The position numbers were made by a program, and so were the translations under genes. 64,000 nucleotides of DNA from Unio delphinus (taxonomy: Eukaryota > Mollusca > Bivalvia > Unionida > Unionidae). The notes beneath the pieces are model-generated. The model did no database searches. It was not told the DNA's origin and was given only the letters and a program-made list of their open reading frames with translations. The stretch lies in NCBI GenBank assembly GCA_029339505.1, contig JAQISU010000155.1, forward strand, positions 18,792,001-18,856,000, read 5' to 3'. Position 1 is the first letter of the stretch. Every line of letters begins with the position of its first letter. Below, in pieces: positions 45,493 through 57,170 of the stretch.

Positions 45493-46164
45493 ATGTATAG
45501 AGATATGAATATAATTGATTTTTCAGCGACTAAAACAAGAGAACCAGTGAAGCATCATGCAGCGCTACCAAACTCTATCCGCGCAATTATAATCGGGCCA
45601 TCTGGATCCGGTAAAACGCAATTGTTGCTCAATTTAATAATGAGATGGATGAAGTGGGATGAGTTGTATTTAATTGCCCCTAGCGTAGATGATCAACGAT
45701 GCTATGAAGTGCTAAAAGATTTTAATGAAAACGCTTCAGAGATTGCCGGCGAGGATGTTATTGAATTTATAACCGATATTGACGAGGCGCCATCCGTGAA
45801 TGACCTCGATGGAAGTATCAACAATTTAGTTGTATACGACGATGTCATGTTAGATAATCAAAAAAATCCTGCTAGAATATTTTCCCGAGGCAGGCATAAA
45901 AACACGGATGTGATCTATGTCACTCAACGCTACACTCAGATTCCAAAAGTGATTAGAGATAACTGTAATATGCTTGCTGTATTCAACGGCGTTGATACAC
46001 ATACGCTACGAAATATTTGGCAGACATGGTGCTCCGATATGGATTTCAATCAATTTAGAAATTTCTTTAGTCATGCTCAGTCTACCCCCCACGGATTTGT
46101 AACAATAAATTTACATGACCCTCGAACACGATATCGTATCGGACTGGATCAAATATTCGGTTAA
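45493..46164 (+). CDS. genome-packaging ATPase (family B)
   Basis: Encodes 223 residues (MYRDMNIIDFSATK). Walker A IIGPSGSGKTQLLL (about 35-48), Walker B NLVVYDDVMLD (about 112-122), and VIYVTQRYTQIPK as the sensor region. Packaging ATPase of the A32/FtsK type. Its last ~38 nt are part of the right TIR. Intact. Confidence 0.93.
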   Translation: MYRDMNIIDFSATKTREPVKHHAALPNSIRAIIIGPSGSGKTQLLLNLIMRWMKWDELYLIAPSVDDQRCYEVLKDFNENASEIAGEDVIEFITDIDEAPSVNDLDGSINNLVVYDDVMLDNQKNPARIFSRGRHKNTDVIYVTQRYTQIPKVIRDNCNMLAVFNGVDTHTLRNIWQTWCSDMDFNQFRNFFSHAQSTPHGFVTINLHDPRTRYRIGLDQIFG

Positions 46165-46413
46165 CCCCAACTGAAAGTTCTAGTGAGTGACAACGATGTT
46201 GTAGTCCCTTTTTCCCAAAAAATCGATGGAGGATTTCATTAATTTCATTGATTTTTTCATAAATTTTTTTTGGACCTAATCCATGATTCACACACACATT
46301 TGGGACCTGATGTCATTGACTTTTGGGCCTGATGTCATTGGTTTCATTGATTTTAAGCGTGATTTCAGTGAATACTTGTCTAAAAATGTTGTCCGGCTCA
46401 CCCTCTCTGCTGC
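46128..46413 (-). repeat. right TIR of B1
   Basis: Inverted match to 31671-31976. It lacks the ~12-bp internal GCAGCAGAGAGGG block present in the left copy, reading CTAGTGAGTGACAACG. Confidence 0.85.
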
Positions 46414-46419
46414 TTCGAA
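46414..46419. repeat. probable target-site duplication of B1 (right)
   Basis: TTCGAA, same as 31665-31670. Confidence 0.75.
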
Positions 46420-46555
46420 AGTTCAATCTGATATTGGCGTTTTCCGTTTCTAATTTAGTAATCTTTTCGTCACGTCCTTGTAAAAGTTTTGCTGTGCTGA
46501 CTAAATCGTTTTCTAAGTCATTCACTCTCGCAGCAAAAGAGTCAAGTTCCCCTTT
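46414..46555 (-). pseudogene. host coiled-coil coding fragment, 5' part, cut by B1
   Basis: The minus-strand frame GELDSFAARVNDLENDLVST...KITKLETENANIRLNF is open from a stop at about 46560 to the insertion site. Heptad-like pattern of a coiled coil. No ATG is seen, so it may be an exon (a TAG acceptor-like site lies just upstream) or a decayed gene. It pairs with 31515-31670. Confidence 0.45.
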
Positions 46556-46559
46556 ACAC

Positions 46560-49500
46560 TAGGCTATTACTAGTTCTTTGGAAGCAGATTCACTGTTACT
46601 GCTTCTATAAAGTGAGGTTCGAGGTACTCTTCACGATGTTGTTTTGCAAAATATTTATTCTGTCTCTGAAATTTTCAACTTTCAAACACAAAAACAATGC
46701 GTAACAACCTCTAACATACTTTTTTCTATCTCGTGCCTTGTTGTGTTTTGTTTCGATTGAAAATTTTTATGAGGAAATGTTTGCAGGCTTTTGTGCTCAA
46801 GTAGCTGTTATTGATTTATACCACGAGATAAAATATCCTTTTCCATTTTGATAGTTTTAACAATTTATTAATGTAAAATTGTTTTGGAAATCGATTTTGA
46901 TATCGTTGTCAAGGAGCTCAATAGTGGTCTGATCAAAGCTATGTGAGCATTGTGATTTAGATTGACAAGTCCTCAGCGTTACTGCAGTGACTATAATTAT
47001 CCTCGTCAAAGGTCTGGCTTGGGTACGAATCGTATCTTTTGTTATCGATGCGTGAGTCGGCCCAATCTGGCTGAGAGCAAGAAAATGGTTTTAGAAATAA
47101 AAGGATTATTTGAATAATGAATAGAAATCAGATTTTAACAAAGATCTGGATTCATCCATATCTTATTTAAGAGAAATCACTTATAATCACTTCATTTTTT
47201 GCAGACATAAGGAACATACCAATAGTAAAGTTGTAGCAAACCAACACAAAATGAGGTAATAATTTAGCTGTATTTAATAGATATATATCCTGAGCTCACG
47301 AAAATAGGACCTGAGGCTCTCTAAATATCCTAAAATATCAAGCCCTATTATATTTACTTTAATTTGTATAACCTGTATTTAATTTCCTAGTGACAAAATG
47401 TCAAAGGATTTGTAGCACGTAGCTATTTTTAGATGCAGATGAGAGTTCCCCTGCACGAGGTGCAAAACAATGCTGCAAAATACTTGTGTTTCGAGGCTTA
47501 CAAATCTATCATTCTGATTAAAGGTTACATGTGTGCTTTGTATGCCAAACTAATGCAGAAATTATTTGAATTTTAAAATATTATTAAGTTCTTTTAGAAA
47601 CAAATTAATGATCTGATCCTGTGCCAGACTTAGTTGGAATGGACAGGTTACCTCCTCTAGACCATCTATCGAACTTTTAAAAGGTACATAAATTTTAACA
47701 TTTTTAAATTACAATTTTGAACTGTGCGAAGAGCCCAGTCTGTCATAATAAAGTATCATATGCACAATATCTTGTCAGATAAAGTTTGGATATATTGTTT
47801 CTTACACAAAGATTGTTCTTTCTTTCTTGCTTGTTTTAATTCTTTTTTTAAATGTAAGTTTATATTAATTTGGTTGATAAATAAGTCAAATTGTTTTGTT
47901 GTAAGTTTGAAGTCTACAGATTGCAGATCAGCTTATAAATCTTTCAGGTTAGTCAGCTTAACAAATTGTTAGTATCACAATTCTGTCAGTACCAGGATCT
48001 GAACTATTTTTATTTTTTACGTGATTATTCTTTCCCTCAAAATTACATTTGTGCAGTGTTTATGTCGTCTTTCTCTACATTTTTCTCACTTTGTACACCC
48101 TTGTTATGATAAATATTTTCTGGCTTAAAAATGAATGTCTCTTATACTTAAAAATTATTTGCTTTTCCTCTTAACTTTTGTCATTTTTGTAATATGGCTA
48201 AAGGTTATTATTTGAGTTCAAAGTAAGACTACATTATTTATCTTGTGCAGTTAGAGTTAAAGTTTTATCTGTTTATACTGCTTTTTGCATCAAAGGAAGT
48301 AGCATTCTGACCACATTTAGTTTTCGCCTTTGGTTGCAAACCATTATTTTCATAAATTTCTCATGGGACAAACAACGCAAAGCAAGCGGAACGTCTTAGT
48401 TACCATATACAGGTATCAGCCAATGATTTAAGTAAACAAAAACTCTAATTAAAAACATTTTTGCATCCACCATGTCATCTTTGCACTAGATATTGATGAC
48501 AATAATGAATTTAATATATATTCTAAATTACAGTCATACGTATATATTTTAAATATGTACATGAGTATGGCAAGCATAAAGAAAAACACGAGATATGTTA
48601 TTAAAATATATGCATTTATTCAAAGTTATCTACATCTATATTATAGGAATATAGAAGAAAAAAAATCTTGCAATGCAACACTCAGAGCATCTGCCGGCGT
48701 TACGTAAGTGTTGATTATTATCTGTTTATCTGATTTAGAATAGTCTACCGAATATTTTGTCTGAGGTTGTCAATACACGAAAATGTACAAAATTGATGTT
48801 AGGTATATGTATCGGACTACTATTTATTGTACAGTCGGAGAAAAAATCTGCTGGTAGGGGAATAACAAGTGGAGTACTTAATACTTTGACATTGACACGT
48901 GTTATTATTACAAATTTCATCAACTTCGATCTATGTGATCTATCCGACAATATAAAAAAATATTTTCATTTTGATATCCTGTATTTAATATTCTACTGAC
49001 AAAATAACATAGGGAATCCTGTATTTAATATTCTACTGACAAAATAACATAGAGAATCCTGTATTTAATATTCTACTGACAAAATAACATAGGGAATCCT
49101 GTATTTCATTTTCTACTGACAAAATAGCAGGTGGACTTTTTGTGCGAGGCTTTTATAAGTGCAAAACAGGAAGATTCCTTGTTTAGGAGCACGAGCCTCA
49201 AAACAATGCTGCTAAACACCCGTAATTTAGGGCTGAACATGTTCTAATACTCTGATGAATGGAAGCTTATGTGCGGTGTATAGCAGCCTGATTTAAAAGA
49301 TATTTTTATTTTTCAATATCTCTAGGAACTAAATTAGTGGTCCGATCTCGTGAGCAGTACAGGTGAAAAGACGTACAAATCAGTGCAGAGTAAAAAGGTG
49401 TTATTATTGTTAACTAACTTTGTTAGCATTCACGAATATTGCCACAATCTATGGCTGTGTTTTTCTATGTGCAATTGTGTAATGAGACTTTGTCGTTTCT

Positions 49501-50413
49501 TTGCAAGAAAGAAATGTAAGAAAGTATGTTTGTTATGTCATCCTATCACGTAAACATACTGTTACAAGCACAGGGGTATTCACTTGACCGAGCGGTGTCA
49601 AAACCCTGGCGCGAGTCACGCTGGAAGTCATATGTTTTCCCCAAATTTCCAAAGACTTCCATACAACTTGAGTTGTAAAATGGAAAGAAAGACGTGTCTG
49701 CTATAATTATTAATCTTTGCTGTAATCAATGGGCGACCCAGAGGAGACAACTTGCCCAAACGTCCATTAACTGCACCTTTACATGGTTTTTCTTCATTAT
49801 CATCCGTTTTCCGTACCGATAGCTTGTCATGCCATAGAAATTACACCAGTATTCCCTTACTAACTGGGAAATATTTAACTGCGCGACCCTAGGCCAGTCC
49901 ATCCACAGAATTTCCGGCGTATCACACTCATATACATACGCCAATTTTCCACTATGGCCACATAAACGGTACCTACCAAGTTCCAACTTATTGATTCCAT
50001 TCTATAATTTACTGATTTCCAACCATAAATGCTGCCTTTTCAATCACACTACTTGTATACACCACTGAATTTTAATATGGACTATGTTACGAAAAGGGAC
50101 AGTCATTCGGCTTGTACCCAAAATCACTACTAACGACCCAAGCATGGTTCAAATTCACTAACACTTACTCCAAATTTATTACAATACGAACACACTTCCC
50201 CCTTATTATCCTTTGTTTCTATAAATGTGTTTATTTGGTAAAAATGGTATTTATCACATAATATTTATATCATATACATATTTAATTTCTTTGTAGATGC
50301 GGGTATTCATATGTACAATACTATTTCATTTGCTGGTGTGTAGCTGTGGAATCTAAGAATGTAATGAAATGTGTTTTTTTTTTGTAAACGTAAATACTTG
50401 TTTGTAGTCAAGT
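46560..50413. other. host sequence, no gene recognised
   Basis: AT-rich. Segments around 47380-47700 and 49020-49400 resemble each other (CCTGTATTTAAT, CTAGTGACAAAATG / CTACTGACAAAAT, AACAATGCTGC, TGGTCCGATC / TGATCTGATC), suggesting an old duplicated or dispersed repeat. No convincing ORF; a frame at 49726-49986 (minus) has no recognised features. Confidence 0.45.
48976..49128. repeat. 40-bp tandem repeat, four copies
   Basis: Units starting ATCCTGTATTTAATATTCTA at 48976, 49016, 49056 and 49096, period exactly 40 bp; the last is slightly diverged. Confidence 0.9.
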
Positions 50414-50654
50414 AGCAGCAGAGGGGGTGAATCAGACAACCTTTTGCGACAAAAAATTGATTATGCCCCTCCAAAACGGCACGAATAGACCCTTCTCGCG
50501 AAATCTCATGTTTTAACCAGAAAAAAAAATGACAAATAGACCCTTAGTGATTGTTGTCTGAAAACATGAGATTTCGCAGGTGATACTGTATTCGCGTTTT
50601 CGTTGATTAATCATAAATGTCGTAATGATGTTGTGAGTCACCCCCTCTGCTGCT
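50414..50654. repeat. 241-bp terminal module of B2 with its own inverted ends
   Basis: Begins AGCAGCAGAGGGGGTGA and ends TCACCCCCTCTGCTGCT. The interior is unlike the B1/C TIR. It contains a perfect 17-bp inverted repeat (GCGAAATCTCATGTTTT and its complement, about 50498-50514 and 50562-50578) and a direct AATAGACCCTT repeat. It is followed by another inverted end, TTTACCCTCTCTGCTGCT, at 50680-50697. Confidence 0.75.
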
Positions 50655-50703
50655 AAGGGTTACGGTGAAAATCGTCTGATTTACCCTCTCTGCTGCTACT
50701 ATT

Positions 50704-51381
50704 TCAACCGAATATTTTATCAAGTCCTATACGATATCGTGTCCTCGGGTCTGCTAAATTTATTGTTACAAATCCGTGTGGTTTTGACTGAGCATGACTA
50801 AAGAAATTTCTAAATTGATTATGATTCATATCACCGCTGCACCAGGTCTGATGAATATTTCGTAGCGTATGAGTATCAACGCCGTTAAATACACACAACA
50901 CATTGCAGTTATCTCTGATCACTTTTGGTATCTGAGTGTATCGTTGAGTAACATATATCACATCAGTGTTTTTATGCCTGCCTCGGGAAAATATTCTAGC
51001 AGGATTTTTTTGATTATCTAACATGATATCGTCATACACAACTAAATTGTTAATACTTCCATCAATAGCATCAATGCTCGGGGCTTCCTCTATATCAGTA
51101 ATAAATTCAATAATATCATCATCGATTTCAAATTCTTTTGCTTTCTCGTTAAAATCCTTTAGCACTTCATAGCATCGCTGATCGTCTACACTCGGGGCTA
51201 TTAAATACAATTTGTTCCATTTCATCCATCTCGTTATCAAATTAAGTAACAGTTGTGTCTTTCCGCTTCCAGATGGTCCGATTATAATCATTCTAATTGA
51301 ATTCGGCAACATTTCATGATGTTTAATAGGTTCCCGTCGTCGGGTAGCTGAATAATCAATTATATTCATATCTCTATACAT
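50704..51381 (-). CDS. genome-packaging ATPase (B2)
   Basis: Encodes 225 residues, intact. Walker A IIGPSGSGKTQLLL and Walker B NLVVYDDIMLD. Close to the B1 protein but distinct around EFEIDDDIIEF and GDMNHNQFRN. Divergent from the PLA2 gene with a 5-bp gap. Confidence 0.92.
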   Translation of the reverse strand: MYRDMNIIDYSATRRREPIKHHEMLPNSIRMIIIGPSGSGKTQLLLNLITRWMKWNKLYLIAPSVDDQRCYEVLKDFNEKAKEFEIDDDIIEFITDIEEAPSIDAIDGSINNLVVYDDIMLDNQKNPARIFSRGRHKNTDVIYVTQRYTQIPKVIRDNCNVLCVFNGVDTHTLRNIHQTWCSGDMNHNQFRNFFSHAQSKPHGFVTINLADPRTRYRIGLDKIFG

Positions 51382-51386
51382 AAATT

Positions 51387-51907
51387 ATGGATCTATATTG
51401 TGTGAAGTGTAAGGCGCGTACTGGCACAGATGACTTGACGACGATTACAACAAAAAATAACCGATCAGCGCTTTCTGGTAAATGCGTACAATGTAGTACA
51501 AAGAAATTTAGATTTGTTTCTAAACCCAAGGAACCTTTTAAAAAAACGAGGAGGTGATATCGCTGCCAAATTAGCAAAACTCCCTGGAACCCCATATGGG
51601 AAATACCCTGGAGAAAAACACCTTCCAGGATATAGCTACTGTGGACCGGGAACAAGACTTGATATCAGACTCAATGATCAAAATCACCCCCCGACCGGGT
51701 GAAGAACCAATAAACGCTATTGATAAGGCCTGTCACCTTCATGATGTGGCTTATAAAAGCAGCAATTTGCAACACAGGCATCTAGCAGATGTGAAATTAA
51801 TTCATGCGTTAAATGCTATTCCTGATAAATCCTTCAAAGAAAAACTGGCTTCATTTTTTATAAAATCGGCGATGAAAAGTAAATTGATGTTAGGTGCTGG
51901 TAATTAA
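51387..51907 (+). pseudogene. zinc-ribbon/PLA2-like protein (B2), two frameshifts
   Basis: The start MDLYCVKCKARTGTDDL is in one frame. The frame shifts near 51540 in a T/A run, and again near 51690 just before the PLA2 active site (ACHLHDVAYKSSN). The frame ends KSKLMLGAGN, which gives the natural C-terminus missing in B1: a separate protein, not fused to the integrase. The YCGPGT calcium loop and HDVAY active-site residues are present. Parvoviral PLA2 of this type helps virions leave endosomes; role here inferred. Confidence 0.85.
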
Positions 51908-51914
51908 TAACAAC

Positions 51915-52859
51915 ATGGAATCTATTTATTATTCCCCAAGAGGATACTGGAGGGGTAAATCAGCAATCCATAAACTCGCTAGCGCTGCAAAAGTGAAAAA
52001 AACCACTGCGGCTAATTGGTTATCCAAACAGGCACTATGGCAAATTTATCTACCACCGCCTAAACAAATTAATGTCTCGCATTTTGATGTGACCGGACCC
52101 AATGAAGTTCATCAGGCTGATCTATTATTTTTGCCACATGACCACGGTTACAAGTACGCATTAACCGTAGTTGATATTGCAAGTCGATACAAAGAAGCAG
52201 AACCGTTAAAAACAAAATCGGCCACTGAAGTAGCTTCTGCATTTGAAAGGATTTATCGAAGGGGCCCTCTGCACTGGCCAAATCTATTACAAATTGATCC
52301 TGGCAAGGAATTTCAGGGTGCAGTGTTATCTACAATGAAATATCACAATGTCACTATCAGACGGGGGCATACTGCACTGCATCGTGATCAGGCAATTGTT
52401 GAACGGTTTAATAAAACCCTTGCTGAGCGGTTATTTGGATATCAATACGCAAAAGAATTCATCCAAGAAAAAAGATCCCGTGAATGGGTTAAAAGCTTAC
52501 CAGCTGTGATTACTGCACTGAATAACGAGATTACTAGAACCATCAACATGAAACCCATCAATGCGATTAAAAAGAAGTCAATACCTGAAAAACCACAAAA
52601 AGATTTCAAAGAACCAATTCTTGGTAGTAATATCACTGTGAGGTATTTATACGAACCAGGAGAGCTTGAGGGTGGCAGAAAAAGGGCTACTGATCCTATT
52701 TGGAGTGTTACTGCACACAAGATATCTAGTATAACACGATCTACGGGTAGACCTCCAATCTATAAACTGGATTCAACTGCCCCTCAGCGGGGTTTTACTA
52801 GACAACAATTACAAGTGATACCCGAGGATACTCAATTGCCACCGCATGGTCTTAACTAG
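51915..52859 (+). CDS. int: RVE integrase (family B, intact)
   Basis: From ATG 51915, 314 residues. N-terminus YYSPRGYWRGKSAIHKLASA is the Polinton integrase opening. DDE residues: D in HQADLLFLP, D in QIDPGKEFQG, and E in AIVERFN 35 residues later. The C-terminus (WSVTAHKISSITRS...IYKLDS) is SH3-like; there is no chromodomain, in contrast to element A. All catalytic residues present. The 3' end overlaps the convergent polymerase gene by 8 nt. Confidence 0.94.
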   Translation: MESIYYSPRGYWRGKSAIHKLASAAKVKKTTAANWLSKQALWQIYLPPPKQINVSHFDVTGPNEVHQADLLFLPHDHGYKYALTVVDIASRYKEAEPLKTKSATEVASAFERIYRRGPLHWPNLLQIDPGKEFQGAVLSTMKYHNVTIRRGHTALHRDQAIVERFNKTLAERLFGYQYAKEFIQEKRSREWVKSLPAVITALNNEITRTINMKPINAIKKKSIPEKPQKDFKEPILGSNITVRYLYEPGELEGGRKRATDPIWSVTAHKISSITRSTGRPPIYKLDSTAPQRGFTRQQLQVIPEDTQLPPHGLN

Positions 52860-55800
52860 CACCCTTGCGTCTATTGCACTCAAGACAAGTCAACATCACA
52901 TTATTTCTGACATGACCGAGATTGTTATTTTTTCTGTCAACGGTAAATTGGCGAGGATCCTTATCCGAATACTGCCAACGCATTATACAATTGCAACTTG
53001 CGCAGTGATTATTCTGTTGTTGCTTCAAAGTGATTATTAATCCAGCATCAATATCAAATTCTCGTTGTTTTTTTTTTGTCCTGTTGTTTGTAACCGGAGA
53101 GTTTTTTTATCAATAATATCATCTATTGTGGTGTCATTATCATCACCAATGATTTCATCATCGAGGACAATTCTTCGAAGTTGATTTATTTTTCGTACTC
53201 TGGATACTGCGAGATAGACTAAATTCGACCATTCTATGCAATTATCTACCATCCAAACAATTGTATCCGATATAGTCAATCCCTGTGAAGAATGTATCGT
53301 CGCTGCGTATCCTAGCGTCCATGGGGATTTATTAGCACGCAATGCATCTTCAACGACATTGATATCAACCAGCACAATATCATTTAATACCAGAATTTGT
53401 TTTTCATTCTGTCCTGGAATATCAACTTCCATGTTCTGTTTTCGTGTATCCGATGGCCTGTAACAAAGAGGCACTGGAAGTGTTGCAAATTTTTGTTTAT
53501 GCAATTCAAATAACTTCATCTGAAGTGTATCCCTGACTATTTTTCTACTTGCAATGATCAAATCGTTTGGTCTCCACATTTCCCAGAAATCATTCATTGG
53601 AGTTTCCGTAATTATTTCACGGGCTATTTCACACTGGATTCTATCCGGTTGTAATCTAATTAATTTCTTAAATTCTTTTAATTTTTCATCAAGTGATCTA
53701 TGATCGGTATCAATTTCTTCATAATAGTCTACAAAACCCTTTAGCCATTCATGTGGGGATGCACCGACAAATGGTGGTGGTTGGCCGTGATCACCGCACA
53801 TGACGATTTTTGTATTTTTCAATAACAACCACTCAAGAAATATGTTTAAGACATCTTCGGATACTGTGTCTATTTCATCCCAAATCATGATTTCAGGAAT
53901 AAATTTCTCTCCCATGCGCTCAGGAGTCCATTTATCTCCCTTCCATCGGAAAAAGCTGTGATAAGTGCAAGCATTTACCCCTCTCTGTATCATTTCTCTT
54001 GCAAGTCTGTGAGTCGGTGTTAGTACAATCATGTTTGATTTCCCACGAAATAACTCAATTGCCCGGGTTGTTTTTCCTGACCCACCACAACCGTTTAAAT
54101 AAACTGTTTTATACAGGCATATTGGATCAGAAATCGGTGGTGCACTAGAAAATTCTGATTGAATCTCTTTGAGATTCCGATAATTATTTTCAATGGTAAC
54201 ATCTGCTGATTGAATATAATCATGAATCATTTCTTTCTTAATTCTCCATGATCCCCAATTCTCGTTGCCAGTAGCCTTAAAATCAGCCATTTTGCTATTT
54301 ATGTAAAATGAATCAGTGGCAACTCTAACTGCGGTGTTAGGAAATTTATTGATCATTGAAAATAAATTGATAGAAGCATAACCAAGCATAGAAGCTCTCA
54401 AATGTGTGTACTGCGGATTGTATCCATCATTGTAAGTAACAATTGTACCCAATTTGGTTCCATCGGACATAAATGCGTCCTTACGATTGACATATAGGCC
54501 TTTATTTGTTAAATCCGCCATTACAAAATCGTATTCAGCGTTGTCTATAATCAATCGTGAAGAATATCTCGTATTATCATCTTTGCCACCCTGAGTGAAT
54601 TTACCGATTATTCTTCGTCCGAGATTTTTTGCTTCATTGTTTCTGATTTCAAATAACTGTTTGGACCAATTCATGATTTGTTGTTCATTAAAATCAGGAA
54701 ACAGTTTTCGCTCTTCGCTAATTATTTTTTCTAGATCAGGTTGTGGTAACCAGACTGATTTCTGTGCTCGATAGGATATAATTGCTTCACTGACAATTAA
54801 TGATTTTAACATCTTACAATCAAGCATATACCGTAATAACACTATTGGCATCCAGTGTTTTTCAGACATGTGTTTACCAATCCAAAGATAACTACACGGA
54901 TGAAGTCCTGTAGCCATTTCAAATGATACTACACAAGCGAATCCGGTTAAATCAAAATCAGGCAGTGGTCCATTAATAGCAACACGGGTCATTTCGTGTG
55001 TGGGGTGTCCAAATCGTTTAAAATATTTCTCGCATTCTCCATACCCGAGAAAACTTCCTAGATAACACGCAATCATATCAACTGAAATAACGGTTCCAGG
55101 GTCGTATTTTGTATTCCATAGCCCTCCATGGCTGTATTAAAGACATGATAATTTGACATCTGATAAGAACTCACTTCGTGTTGGTTTCCACGCGTTTTTC
55201 TTTCTAGCAAAATGTGCTGCAATTGATGGAACTGTAAAACAGTTTGCTAATAATTGATCGTTGTCTTCCTCCAGAGAGTTCTCTGGAGAAAACTCACTAG
55301 CTAGTTGTTTCATTTGATTATGCAGTTCTTCAGTACGGTACAATTCTCCGTTGGGTCTTACAAACTGATCAAATCTACATTCATCGTCTGAAGTACTATG
55401 AAATAGCCACATTGACACAGGATCGTTTTTACTCAAATGGTAAATAGCATCAAATAATTTCTGCTCTGAAAAAAACTCTTCGGTTCCAAACAGATATTTT
55501 ACAGTTCTATCCCGTGGAAATATTGTTACTGCAGATGACCACGCGTGTGCGTTATGATCAATAATTTCAATTGGAGCTCCCTGTGATTTATATTTCGATT
55601 CGTATAATACTTCTCCGGTGATTGTCCTTACCGATATTGGAAATCTTAATGATTTTTCTAATTTAGTTATATCCTGAATTGTTGCCCCATGCTCTTGTTG
55701 CCCCACTCGGTTATTTTTTTTCGTCTTAGATCAGTTAGTTTATTTCCCCGGGACGCATTTGTGAAGTGTTCTATTATTCGTTCTGCTACACAATTGAGGC

Positions 55801-56763
55801 CTGTCGAATATTTCATGGGTGCTAGTTTTGCAATATCAGGTTTTTCATTGAGCGGATAGATCCCGTAAACAACTGCTGTGACAGGATAAGATCTTTCGTA
55901 GTAGGGTTTATCAATTCCAGTCAAAATTCCTGGTTTTGAATCCTGATTCACAGTGATAGTTTTTTTGCCCTTGAGAATGGGTTCAAATTTATCCCTAATG
56001 ATCCATTTTCCATCCTCACGGATAATGAATTTGATTCGGAAAAAATGACTTTTTTCCCCAAGACGTGAAATTATCACTGCTGCTTTTTCATCATTCATGG
56101 TAGCGTCAACAACACCATCAATTCGAAATGTTGACCAACAATAAGATGCTCCATCACGCTTGAATTCATTAAAACAGTCTCTGATGGCTTTATCAAGAAT
56201 TTTATTCTTGGGTGTATTAGAAACTATATCAAGATTGAATTGAGCATCCTTCCATGGTAATTTCTTGTTACGTTTTTTGGGTCTATCGCGATTAAATCTA
56301 GGATTGATTTTCAACAATCTCTTAAACTCCTTCATGTTTCCGTCTCTTGGACGTTTTGGACGTTTGGGTCTATCGCGATTAAATCTAGGACTGATTTTCA
56401 ACAATCTCTTAAACTCTTTCATGTTTCCGTCTCTTGGACGTTTGTTACGTTTTTGGGTTTATCGATATTAAATTTAGGATTAATTTTCAATAATCTCTTA
56501 AACTCTTTCATGTTTCCGTCTCTTGGACGTTTGTTTCCGTCTCTTGGACGTTTGTTTCTGTTTACTACACGTTTTTTAGGTCTATCGCGATTAAATTTAG
56601 GATTAATTTTCAATAATCTCTTAAACTCTTTCTTGTTTCCGTCTACTACACGTTTTTTGGGTCTATCGATATTAAATTTAGGATTGATTTTCAATAATCT
56701 CTTAAACTCTCTATCAGTATTGAATTGAGCATTTTTCGAAGTCAATCTCTTAAACTCCATCAT
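52852..56763 (-). pseudogene. PolB-SF1 helicase-HNH gene (B2), multiply disrupted
   Basis: Same architecture as 40687-44541. Breaks: a frameshift near 56420 in the basic repeat region, one near 55690, a nonsense codon at 55137-55139 where B1 has Glu, and a frameshift near 53105 that separates the HNH part. The helicase Walker A (GCGGSGKTTRAIELF) and palm motif C (RVATDSFYINSK) survive. Motif A reads DMIACYLGS, with Leu replacing the Pro found in B1. About five N-terminal EFKRLLKI repeats versus four in B1. Confidence 0.88.
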
Positions 56764-56787
56764 GCTATAATTAAAACAAGCATTTAA

Positions 56788-57156
56788 ATGAAAGATTTAT
56801 GTATAATGAATCACTGCAAATGGCTTATGATTGGATCGACGACACCGTGTAACAAATCATGCAGAAATGAGTTCTGTGGGTATCATATGCAAAGCTTTCG
56901 TCGTGGAAGCCTTGGTCCGTTACCCTGTATTCGATGTGGGGTTGGGGTCAGGGGAAAATCACGATTATGTCTGAATTGCGGTGGTAAGCGATACAGGGAA
57001 TTGAAGCGTTATTATGATAAAAGAATAAAAAATGGACAATCAATCAGAAATTTTGACCCTGACCTTGACAACGTCCTTGACAAAATCATAAGAACCCCTC
57101 AAGACTACATCGAAAGGTTCATTATTGAACCAAACAATGAATTAGACAAACAATAG
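56788..57156 (+). CDS. Cys-rich zinc-binding protein (B2), 122 aa
   Basis: MKDLCIMNHCKWLMIGSTTP..., PCIRCGVGV and LCLNCGGKRYREL: the same CX2C pairs as the B1 copy. Intact. 24 nt from the divergent polymerase start. Confidence 0.72.
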   Translation: MKDLCIMNHCKWLMIGSTTPCNKSCRNEFCGYHMQSFRRGSLGPLPCIRCGVGVRGKSRLCLNCGGKRYRELKRYYDKRIKNGQSIRNFDPDLDNVLDKIIRTPQDYIERFIIEPNNELDKQ

Positions 57157-57170
57157 TATTATGTATACGA

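Larger units (their letters stand above)
31671..46413. mobile_element. element B1: family-B Polinton, 14.7 kb
   Basis: TIRs of about 290-305 bp with AGCAGCAG termini and a 6-7 bp TSD. Virion genes (32006-38923) are on the minus strand, the PolB-helicase fusion is on plus (40687-44541), an integrase remnant is on minus and the ATPase is on plus. Damage is limited to one in-frame stop in the polymerase gene and a deletion in the integrase. Gene order and sequences differ strongly from element A, so this is another lineage. Confidence 0.93.

Noticed and set aside
46082..46297. Minus-strand frame in the B1 right TIR
   Set aside because: Overlaps the ATPase 3' end and the TIR; similar frames appear in each TIR copy without coding features.
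49726..49986. 86-codon minus-strand frame in host DNA
   Set aside because: No recognisable domain, no promoter or neighbour context; length is compatible with chance.
52860..53040. Plus-strand frame after the B2 integrase
   Set aside because: It is antisense to the HNH part of the B2 polymerase-helicase gene, as shown by the B1 copy.
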